Shown here one piece after another: positions 6,779-12,599 of a DNA stretch of 13,470 bases. The stretch spans positions 1-13,470 of the forward strand of contig JBLHLB010000075.1 in NCBI GenBank assembly GCA_047618505.1, read 5' to 3'. How positions within the stretch are numbered: position 1 is the first letter of the stretch; each line of letters begins with the position of its first letter. The stretch comes from JBLHLB01 sp047618505 (lineage in GTDB: Bacteria > Planctomycetota > UBA1135 > GCA-002686595). Made by a program: the position numbers and the translations under genes. Under the pieces are notes generated by a model. That model worked only from the letters and a program-made list of their open reading frames with translations. It did no database searches and had not been told where the DNA came from.

Positions 6779-7786
6779 CTAGGCGCCTATTTCCCGACCG
6801 ATGGCGGGCGCGCCCTTTAGGTCGTCGCGCTTGCGGAACCAGATCAACAGAGCTGAACCGATGACCGCACCCGGAATCGCGATCAACTGGGACGTGGATA
6901 TCGAATCGCCAAACCACATGCCGCGGATCTCATCGCCGCGGAAGTACTCGATGGTGAAACGCGAAATGGAGTAGTACAGCATCACCGCAGCAGCGACCTG
7001 TCCATACCAGCGGCGGCGCTTGAGTATCACGAAAGCGAGGAGCGCAACGAGCACGGCGTTCGCACTCATCCACGGTTGTGTGGCCCAGAGTGTCTTGCCA
7101 GCTAATTCGCTGCCGAAGAGGCTCTCGGGATTGTTGCGGAGCCAGTCGGCGCCGGGGACTTTGATCGTGAGGGGGAAGGGCAAGCCCTCCTTTCCAGGGG
7201 GAACGATGCTGCCATAGTCATCGCCCACAAGCAGGCAGCCCCAACGGCCGATGGCCTGTCCCACGAAGGCTGCAGGAAGGGCTGTGTCGAGGGCGTTGAG
7301 GGGATGCAGGTTCTTGCGCTTGGAAGCGTACATACCCAGTAGCGCCGCGCCGAATACGCCGCCGTACATGACCAGCCCTCCTTCCCAGATCTTCAGGAAC
7401 TTAAAGGGCTGGTGCAGGAAGTCGTAGCCCACGGAGAGGCGCCGGCCCAGGTCGAGGTCCGCCGTGGAGGAAGCGAACAATTCGCTGGCCACGCGACCGC
7501 GGTCCTCGGCGGCCAGGTAGCGCTCGACCTCTGGGGTCGTTTCGGCGGCCAGGTAGCGTGAGGACTCCACCGTGACGTACATCAGTCGCGCCCCGCCTAG
7601 GATGCCCAGGAGCAGCCACATGGCAACCTGGGCGCCCCGTTCGGGGTCCTCACGGGGATTCTCGCCGTAACGCGTCAACGTACGACCCCAGATCCACAGG
7701 CCCACCAGGAAGCCGGCGGCCACCAGGGCGCCGAAGGAGCGAATCGGGAAGCCCAGGACGGGGATCTCAAAGAGAACGGGATACAT
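6779..7786 (-). CDS. lgt: Prolipoprotein diacylglyceryl transferase
   Basis: A polytopic inner-membrane enzyme of 335 residues that moves diacylglycerol from phosphatidylglycerol to the lipobox Cys of prelipoproteins, the first step of lipoprotein maturation. FPIRSFGAL (13-21) is the usual first helix, WEGGLVMYGG (134-143) matches the conserved GGxxxxGG segment, and GQAIGRWGCLLVGDDYG (176-192) is the Lgt signature with its essential Arg at R181. SRFTIEYFRGDE (275-286) is the C-terminal motif with R276 and E280. Compared with the E. coli signature, Asn is Cys (C184) and Glu is Asp (D189); a GCxL form is common outside Proteobacteria. The His of the E. coli HGG segment is Y141. The loop at about 73-130 is long and contains a short in-frame duplication. 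The ATG at 7784-7786 follows a divergent promoter region, and lgt appears to lead a six-gene operon. Confidence 0.93.
   Translation of the reverse strand: MYPVLFEIPVLGFPIRSFGALVAAGFLVGLWIWGRTLTRYGENPREDPERGAQVAMWLLLGILGGARLMYVTVESSRYLAAETTPEVERYLAAEDRGRVASELFASSTADLDLGRRLSVGYDFLHQPFKFLKIWEGGLVMYGGVFGAALLGMYASKRKNLHPLNALDTALPAAFVGQAIGRWGCLLVGDDYGSIVPPGKEGLPFPLTIKVPGADWLRNNPESLFGSELAGKTLWATQPWMSANAVLVALLAFVILKRRRWYGQVAAAVMLYYSISRFTIEYFRGDEIRGMWFGDSISTSQLIAIPGAVIGSALLIWFRKRDDLKGAPAIGREIGA
7506..7558 (-). repeat. In-frame 36-bp-period duplication inside lgt
   Basis: The 17-base string TCGGCGGCCAGGTAGCG occurs at 7506-7522 and again at 7542-7558, exactly 36 bases apart. On the coding strand it encodes RYLAAE twice (residues 77-82 and 89-94), so the loop looks like two copies of a 12-residue unit whose second halves have diverged. 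The period is a multiple of three, so the frame is kept. Confidence 0.75.
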
Positions 7787-7978
7787 GGCGGCGAACCTAC
7801 CGGAACTTGCTCCCCTGGGCGAGGACGCTATCCTCTCCGCCCAGTATCACGCGCACCGCCCGCGTGTGCCTCCAGTGCCCGGGTCGCCCAGCGAGCCCGT
7901 TCACCGGACGTTCCATTCGTCCACTCCCCACCCCAGACCATAAGCGAGGGGGGGGAGTTCAACGCCCAGAAACGCGTC
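7787..7978. promoter_or_regulatory. Divergent intergenic region between lgt operon and pus10
   Basis: This 192-base spacer separates two outward-facing genes and must hold the promoters of both unless they lie inside genes. The best plus-strand sigma-70-like match I see is TTGCTC (7807-7812), a 16-base spacer, then TATCCT (7829-7834), which is weak. For the lgt side TTGAAC (read on the minus strand, about 7957-7962) is followed by a TTATGG-like box at too short a spacing. A run of eight G (7948-7955) lies 24 bases before the pus10 ATG. No convincing riboswitch or RNA fold was seen. Confidence 0.4.
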
Positions 7979-8806
7979 ATGAACCAGCCGCCCCCGTCCA
8001 AACTGTTCCTGGAGGGTCGCTACCGCAAGCTGTCCCGCGACCTGCCCCAGACGGTCTTCTTCTGTCCAGAATGCAAGGGCCACCAACGCCGGCGCCGCAA
8101 GTGCACCCGTTGTGAGGGCTTTGGAAAACTGACCCGGGATTCCGTCCAGGAACTCCTCGGTTGGGTCGTGGGGAAGGCCTTTGGAACGCGCAAGAACAAG
8201 TTCCACGGCGCCGGTCGTGAGGACGTCGATGTGCGCATGCTGGGGGACGGACGCCCCTTTGTCCTGGAGCTTCTGAACCCCAGCGTCTTCGACGTGGACC
8301 TGGCCGCCCTAGAGGCCGAGGTTAATCGACGCAATGAAGGCCGACTGGAGATTCTCAACCTGCACTGGACCGAGAAAGCGCGCATTGCGATTCTCAAGGA
8401 GACACCCCATGCCAAGGAGTACGAGGCGGTTGTCGAAGTCGGTGCGGACCCTGATCCGGAGTTGATCGAGAATCTCCTGGGCCGCCGGGTGGAGATTCTC
8501 CAACGCACCCCGTCGCGCGTAGCTCACCGTCGCGCGGACAAGGAACGCCAGCGCTGGATCGAAGTGAAATCTTTCGAGCGCGACCCCGAACACGAAGATC
8601 GCCGCGTGGTTCGTATGCGCACGATGCACGGTACCTACGTCAAGGAAGTGCTCTCTGGAGAAAGCGGGCGCACGGATCCCTCCGTGGCGGAGCTGGTCGG
8701 CGTGAGCTGCCGTTGCCTGACTTTGGACGTCACGGCCATCCTTGATGAGGAGGGCGAGCCCGAGGTGGCCCTCACTCCGCCGCCGTCCTTCGGCGACGGA
8801 ATATGA
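7979..8806 (+). CDS. pus10: Pus10-like tRNA pseudouridine synthase
   Basis: A 275-residue protein of the Pus10 family, which in archaea makes pseudouridine 54 and 55 in the tRNA T-arm. A zinc-ribbon-like Cys quartet, CPEC (29-32) and CTRC (42-45), precedes DSVQELLGWVV (54-64). The hallmark FHGAGREDVDVRMLG (75-89) with GRPFVLEL (91-98) carries the nucleophilic Asp in GRED (D82, by alignment with RTDxGV of TruA). HGTYVKEVLSG (217-227) and GRTDPSVAELVG (230-241) are the C-terminal Pus10 signature. It is shorter than typical archaeal Pus10 (roughly 380-450 residues) because most of the N-terminal THUMP-containing region is missing, while the ribbon and whole catalytic domain remain. Pus10 is known mainly from archaea and eukaryotes; most bacteria use TruB for position 55. 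The ATG at 7979 lacks a well-spaced ribosome site. The gene is transcribed alone and its stop abuts a strong hairpin. Confidence 0.88.
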   Translation: MNQPPPSKLFLEGRYRKLSRDLPQTVFFCPECKGHQRRRRKCTRCEGFGKLTRDSVQELLGWVVGKAFGTRKNKFHGAGREDVDVRMLGDGRPFVLELLNPSVFDVDLAALEAEVNRRNEGRLEILNLHWTEKARIAILKETPHAKEYEAVVEVGADPDPELIENLLGRRVEILQRTPSRVAHRRADKERQRWIEVKSFERDPEHEDRRVVRMRTMHGTYVKEVLSGESGRTDPSVAELVGVSCRCLTLDVTAILDEEGEPEVALTPPPSFGDGI

Positions 8807-8860
8807 GATTGAGGTTGGGGTGGTGGGGCGAAGCGCCCCCACCACCCCAACCTCAATCTC
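8805..8860. terminator. 24-bp perfect hairpin, probable bidirectional terminator
   Basis: Bases 8805-8828 and 8837-8860 are exact reverse complements, with an 8-base loop CGAAGCGC that can form two more pairs. The left arm begins inside the pus10 stop codon TGA (8804-8806). The hairpin sits between convergent genes, so it could end transcripts from both sides. No T-tract follows on either strand, so it is not a classical rho-independent terminator. It could instead stabilise mRNA 3' ends or be a REP-like palindrome. Confidence 0.65.
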
Positions 8861-8872
8861 TATGCTTATGGT

Positions 8873-8892
8873 TTGTCGCCTGACGGCGACAA
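8873..8892. other. Small second hairpin downstream of pus10
   Basis: TTGTCGCC (8873-8880) and GGCGACAA (8885-8892) form a perfect 8-bp stem around the tetraloop TGAC. It stands 12 bases after the 24-bp hairpin, so the two may work together at the transcript end. The remaining bases to 9082 are T/G-rich on the plus strand, and I see no gene or further structure there. Confidence 0.45.
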
Positions 8893-9082
8893 GACGGGGT
8901 GGCGGAGGGTGTCGGTCGTTGTTGCGCTCCCCGTTGATTCCCTGATTTGCTGCTTGTCTCTGTTGCTGGGGCCGGGGCTCAGCTTGTGAGTAAGGAACCG
9001 ATTGGTTCGACTCTTGGGGGGCGTGAGTGGGCTCGACGGGGTCTGGTCTAGTGGGCTACCGAGTCTGGGCCGTGGGGGCTGG

Positions 9083-9601
9083 TTAGGCGGTTTCTTTGGC
9101 GGGGACCAGGACCATGCCGGTGACTTCGGTTTGGAAGACGATGTTGTCTTCGAGGACGCCGTTGCGCTCGACGACTCCTTGGACGATGTAGGTGAAGAGG
9201 TTCTTGCGCATGCGGTGGGCCTTGGCGATGAAGTAGAGGCGGCAGCCGGGGGACACAGTGCCCCGGAAGCGCGTCTTGTCGATGCCCGTGAAGCCGATAA
9301 AAGCGCCGATCTGCCCGGGCTCACAGTGGTAGAAGTGAAACGTTCCGAGCTGCGCGGAAGCTTCAACCATCATCGCACCGGGGAAGATCGGATTGCCCGG
9401 AATGTGGTCTTGGCACCACCATTCGTCGTGGAGCACATCGCGGTAACCCACGATGATGTTGTTCTCCATGTCCATGTGCAGGACGCCGTCCACCAGGGAG
9501 AAAGTGCCTCGCTGGGGGAGCAGGGCGTAGAGCGCTTCCCTGTCGTGGAGCACGGTCTTGCGATCCAGGGAATTGAGGTCGAGGATGGGTTGGACGGCCA
9601 T
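9083..9601 (-). CDS. 3-hydroxyacyl-ACP dehydratase, FabZ/FabA-like
   Basis: A single hot-dog-fold dehydratase of 172 residues, predicted to remove water from 3-hydroxyacyl-ACP in type II fatty acid or related acyl-chain synthesis in the cytosol. LPQRGTFSLVDGV (28-40) matches the LPHRxPFLLVDRV opening of FabZ. HIPGNPIFPGAMMVEASAQ (66-84) is the active-site helix with catalytic H66 and E80. The Gly usually before the His is Asp (D65), and GTVSPG (114-119) matches the conserved RxxVxPG turn. I start at the ATG 9599-9601, since the family homology begins about 25 residues later. A TTG at 9685 would add 28 residues with no family resemblance. The gene stands alone, convergent with pus10 and divergent from the PLP enzyme gene. 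The substrate class (housekeeping, polyketide-like or other acyl-ACP) is not decided by sequence. Confidence 0.85.
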   Translation of the reverse strand: MAVQPILDLNSLDRKTVLHDREALYALLPQRGTFSLVDGVLHMDMENNIIVGYRDVLHDEWWCQDHIPGNPIFPGAMMVEASAQLGTFHFYHCEPGQIGAFIGFTGIDKTRFRGTVSPGCRLYFIAKAHRMRKNLFTYIVQGVVERNGVLEDNIVFQTEVTGMVLVPAKETA

Positions 9602-9681
9602 GGGAGCTTGTGCTGGGTGGACGCGGATTGGGGGTGCTACACGGGAGCGGTACAGTTCTTGTGATTGACCCAGTCTTGCGA

Positions 9682-9721
9682 TCAATACTGTCTTCCGTTC
9701 AATACTGTCTTCCGTTCAATA
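9682..9721. repeat. Tandem 17-bp direct repeats in the divergent promoter region
   Basis: TCAATACTGTCTTCCGT occurs at 9682-9698 and 9699-9715 without gap or mismatch, followed by a partial third copy TCAATA at 9716-9721. The block is more AT-rich than its surroundings and lies 80-120 bases upstream of the dehydratase start. Such phased repeats often bind a regulator, but a simple slippage duplication is equally possible. Confidence 0.7.
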
Positions 9722-9732
9722 TCGTTTGGGGG

Positions 9733-9760
9733 TCAGTACTTGATTGGGCATAAGCACTGA
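9733..9760. promoter_or_regulatory. Operator-like inverted repeat
   Basis: TCAGTACTT (9733-9741) and AAGCACTGA (9752-9760) are inverted repeats matching at 8 of 9 positions around a 10-base spacer, a 28-base dyad of a size suited to a dimeric regulator. It begins 12 bases beyond the tandem repeats. Its CAGTACTTGA half resembles CAGTATTGA found on the opposite strand in each tandem repeat, which hints at a shared recognition element. This is inference from pattern only. Confidence 0.3.
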
Positions 9761-9897
9761 GGGGACAATCCGGGGCCTGTTCACGCCATCCCGGAACCCC
9801 TGGCTACCCAGTAGTCTGACCGCTTAGGTTACGCTCCCTGGCTCCTGGGCGACAGTCCCCACGGCCACCTCAAGCACCGATTTCACCCCGAGTTCCC

Positions 9898-11076
9898 ATG
9901 CGACCCTCCACCGCCTCCGTACATGCCGGCGCGCCCAGGCCCCAGGTGGGAGCCGCCGTCGTCTTGCCCCTGGTCAGAAGTGTGATCCACCACCTGGACG
10001 AGGAGGTCTATCAAGCTCGCCTGGGCGGCGGATCCGAGGTGCTGGTCTACGCCCGGGAAATGAACCCGACGGTGCGTGCAGTGGAAGAGCGCCTTGCCCA
10101 CATCGAGGGAGCCGACCGCTCGCTGCTGTTTTCTTCGGGGCAAGCGGCCCTGCAAACCTTGCTTCTCGGGAGCGTCCGAAGAGGGGACCGAGTGATCACA
10201 TCGAGGGCGATCTACGGAGGCTCAACCGAGCTCCTGCGCCGCATGATTCCAGTCCTGGGGGCGACCCTGGTGGAAGTGGAGCTCAACGTGGAAGGAGAGC
10301 TGGAACGGGCGCTCGGGACGAAGGACGACGTGGCCTTGGTCTTCTGCGAGAGCATTTGCAATCCCCTGACCCAGGTGACCGACTTGCCACTGGTTGTCGG
10401 TTTGACACAGAGGTTCAGTCCGCGAGCCATCGTCGCCGTTGATGCGACACTGGCGAGCCCCCTCGGGCAACGCCCGCTTGAGCTTGATGTGGACGTCGTG
10501 ATGCACTCAGCCACGAAGTACCTGTCTGGGCATAGCGATGTCCTGGGCGGTGTGCTTTCTGGTTCAGAGGAACGCATGGCTGGCCTCTTGGATTGGCGTA
10601 CCCAGGGCGGCGCCTGCATGGATCCCCAGGCGGCCTGGTTGTTGGAGCGGGGAATGAAGACCCTTGGTTTGCGCATCGAGCGGCAAAGCGCGAACGCCCT
10701 GGCCTGTGCGCGGGCTTTAGAAGGCCGCGGGGCGGTGGCGAGCGTGCATTACTGCGGTCTGGATTCGAGTCCGTATCAAGGCCTCGCGAAGGCACTCCTG
10801 CAATACAACGGGGGACTCTTCTCCATCGTCCTCGAAGGCGGGGACGGGGCCGCATTGCGCTTCGTGGATGCGCTTCGGCTCTTTGCCAACGCCGCCAGTC
10901 TCGGTGGTGTCGAGAGTCTCGCAAGCCGTCCGCGCAGCATGTCTCACGGACACCTGAGCGAAGGGGAGCGCGAGGAGCTCGGCTTACTCCCCGGCCTCGT
11001 CCGCCTGGCCTGTGGGATCGAGGATGCCGGGGACCTGATCGAAGACCTGGTTCAAGCTCTCGACAGCCTGGACTAG
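9898..11076 (+). CDS. Cys/Met-metabolism PLP-dependent enzyme (gamma-synthase/gamma-lyase family)
   Basis: A 392-residue fold-type I PLP enzyme of the family that includes cystathionine gamma-synthase (MetB), cystathionine gamma-lyase, methionine gamma-lyase and O-acyl-homoserine sulfhydrylases. STASVHAG (4-11) is the usual start. Y51 and R53 (YAREMNPT) match the phosphate-contacting Tyr-x-Arg of the neighbouring subunit. SSGQAALQTLLL (79-90) gives the PLP-phosphate loop and Y106 the ring-stacking Tyr. D182 contacts the pyridine nitrogen, and HSATKYLSGHSDVLGG (203-218) holds the Schiff-base lysine K207. The C-terminal segment AASLGGVESLASRP and the VRLACGIEDAGDLIEDL tail are typical of the family and complete. 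The length is normal. No other sulfur-metabolism gene is in the window, so the exact reaction cannot be assigned. ATG 9898-9900 has no visible ribosome site. It is convergent with the MATE gene, with only 28 bases between stops and no hairpin there. Confidence 0.9.
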   Translation: MRPSTASVHAGAPRPQVGAAVVLPLVRSVIHHLDEEVYQARLGGGSEVLVYAREMNPTVRAVEERLAHIEGADRSLLFSSGQAALQTLLLGSVRRGDRVITSRAIYGGSTELLRRMIPVLGATLVEVELNVEGELERALGTKDDVALVFCESICNPLTQVTDLPLVVGLTQRFSPRAIVAVDATLASPLGQRPLELDVDVVMHSATKYLSGHSDVLGGVLSGSEERMAGLLDWRTQGGACMDPQAAWLLERGMKTLGLRIERQSANALACARALEGRGAVASVHYCGLDSSPYQGLAKALLQYNGGLFSIVLEGGDGAALRFVDALRLFANAASLGGVESLASRPRSMSHGHLSEGEREELGLLPGLVRLACGIEDAGDLIEDLVQALDSLD

Positions 11077-11104
11077 AGTTCCCCCTAAGTCTCGCCCAGG
11101 GACC

Positions 11105-12550
11105 TCAATCGATCAGTTCACGAGCGTCATCATGGTCCGCCTGGGAAAAGGCCCGGTCGAGCCAGGGCCCATATTCCACTTCGCGCCAGAACAGGAACGC
11201 CTTCAGGAGGGACGTCACATCAATGGCGATCCAAACGCCCGTGGCACCCAGTCCCATGGTGAGGGCCAGGAACCATCCGAGGGGCACGCGCAGGAGGTTC
11301 CCCAAGGGCGCGATCCAGAGTTGGGGCTTGGTGTAGCCGGCCCCCAGGAGCACCTTCTCGTTCGTTGTTTCCGCGCCCACAAACCACTGGCTAATGGCCA
11401 GGATCATTACGTAGCGCACGGTCTCCCGTCGCACGTCGGGGTCGTCACTAAAGCGGTTGGCCACGAAGGACGCAAATAACACGAAGATCGCGCTCCAGCA
11501 GAAGCCCATGATCCGAGCCACGCGGCGAATCAGCCTCACAGTATTGAGCGCCTGCGCGCGATCGCGCGCGCCGATGGCCTTACCGACTAGGGAGGCACCG
11601 GCCATGGCGACGCCGAGGTAGCAGGGGAAAGAGAGACCCTCGAATACCTGGAAGCCAATGCCAAGCCCGGCAAACACGGCGTCCCCCAGCTTCGACAGCA
11701 CCAGGGAAAGAAGCAACCAATAGGCCGTCGAATAAACCGCGATGGAAAGCGATGCGGGTGCGCTGATTTTCACGATCGAAATCATGCGGTGCCAAAGCGG
11801 CCAGCCACGACCGATCAGGCGGGTGCCGTAGGTGTAGCGAAGGATCAGCAGAGCCGAAATGAGCACCGCAGTCCGTGCGATTCCAGTTGCCATCGCGGCG
11901 CCTGCCACACCGTAGCCCTCCTCGATTCCAAAGGAGTCGGCGATGCTCGCGAAAAGCTTGACGCCCGGCGCATCCATGACTTCGGCCGCCCGGGCTCCAT
12001 AGATAAGAATCGGGTTTAGGCAGTAATTGACTGCCACCGCGATGCCCTGCAAGGTCATCGGTACGCGCGTGTTCCCGCGGGCGATGAAGATCGAATCGGT
12101 GACCGGGAAGACCACCATGGGCGCCATATACAAGTAGATGGTCGCGAGATAGCTCTCCGCCTGGGCAGCGGCCTCACCCCCTAGTCCGAACAAGGCGACG
12201 ATCCCCGGAATCAGAGGCGGAACCGCGAAGGTCAGTATCAATCCGAGCAGGATGCCAAGGAGCAGAGCGTGGCGAATAAAGGAGTCGCGTCGCTCAGGGG
12301 CCTGGGCTCCGATGGCTCGGCTGACCAAGGCAAGGGTCCCACCCACGGCCAGGAAGACCACGGCGAAGTTCATGATCTGAACAAAGAACGTCGCGCCGAT
12401 GGCGGCCTGGGCCGCTGGCCCGAGTCCCTTGATCCAGAACTGATCGTTGATGCGATAGGTGTTGTTCAGGGTGTAGGACAACACAACGGGCCAGGCAAGC
12501 ATCAGAAGCTCGCGCAGCCCGGCCCGCGACCCGTGCCCGTCCGTACTCAT
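11105..12550 (-). CDS. MATE-family multidrug/organic cation transporter
   Basis: A 481-residue inner-membrane protein with about twelve hydrophobic helices in two similar halves, as in MATE (NorM/DinF-type) transporters that export cationic compounds in exchange for Na+ or H+. LAWPVVLSYTLNNTYRINDQ, the first helix, matches the family opening. The internal motif GIGFQVFEGLSFPCYLG is followed by AMAGASLVGKAIGARD at the start of the second half, matching the equivalent first-half stretch around LALVSRAIGAQ. I chose the ATG at 12548-12550, which has GAGG six bases upstream. A GTG at 12566-12568 would add six residues but has no ribosome site. It follows the partial beta-sandwich protein gene by 49 bases and may share its transcript. 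No regulator lies beside it, so the substrate is unknown; a role in exporting an envelope precursor is possible. Confidence 0.92.
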   Translation of the reverse strand: MSTDGHGSRAGLRELLMLAWPVVLSYTLNNTYRINDQFWIKGLGPAAQAAIGATFFVQIMNFAVVFLAVGGTLALVSRAIGAQAPERRDSFIRHALLLGILLGLILTFAVPPLIPGIVALFGLGGEAAAQAESYLATIYLYMAPMVVFPVTDSIFIARGNTRVPMTLQGIAVAVNYCLNPILIYGARAAEVMDAPGVKLFASIADSFGIEEGYGVAGAAMATGIARTAVLISALLILRYTYGTRLIGRGWPLWHRMISIVKISAPASLSIAVYSTAYWLLLSLVLSKLGDAVFAGLGIGFQVFEGLSFPCYLGVAMAGASLVGKAIGARDRAQALNTVRLIRRVARIMGFCWSAIFVLFASFVANRFSDDPDVRRETVRYVMILAISQWFVGAETTNEKVLLGAGYTKPQLWIAPLGNLLRVPLGWFLALTMGLGATGVWIAIDVTSLLKAFLFWREVEYGPWLDRAFSQADHDDARELID

Positions 12551-12599
12551 TTCCCCCCTCGTACTCACCTACACAATCGTCCAGTCGAGTAACCCGTGC

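Larger units (their letters stand above)
9602..9897. promoter_or_regulatory. Divergent intergenic region with repeats and a dyad
   Basis: This 296-base spacer lies between the dehydratase gene (leftward) and the PLP enzyme gene (rightward). It contains tandem 17-bp repeats and a 9-bp imperfect inverted repeat, listed separately. From about 9765 to 9897 I see only GC-rich sequence with no ORF, hairpin or convincing -35/-10 pair. Neither flanking start codon has a clear Shine-Dalgarno site, so promoter positions remain undefined. Confidence 0.4.

Noticed and set aside
7807..8115. Plus-strand open frame overlapping the pus10 start
   Set aside because: It is Pro/Arg-rich low-complexity sequence in another frame, and the overlapping Pus10 frame carries the conserved Cys ribbon.
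8866..9366. Minus-strand open frame of 166 codons crossing the dehydratase 3' end
   Set aside because: It is an out-of-frame shadow made of Ser/Thr/Pro-rich sequence. The dehydratase frame there is complete with its catalytic helix.
9002..9664. Plus-strand open frame of 220 codons
   Set aside because: It is antisense to the FabZ/FabA-like gene, with Asp/Val/His-rich composition typical of a complementary-strand shadow.
9602..9685. Upstream TTG start for the dehydratase
   Set aside because: The extra 28 residues have no family similarity, and the TTG falls inside the tandem-repeat block. The ATG at 9601 gives a normal-length protein.
9682..9721. Possible CRISPR array
   Set aside because: The repeats are directly abutting with no spacers and only two full copies.
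11077..11104. Terminator between the convergent PLP enzyme and MATE genes
   Set aside because: The 28-base gap contains no inverted repeat or T-run.
10593..11336. Plus-strand open frame of 247 codons across the PLP enzyme 3' end
   Set aside because: It is Arg/Pro-rich, spans the convergent stops of two well-supported genes, and shows no domain.
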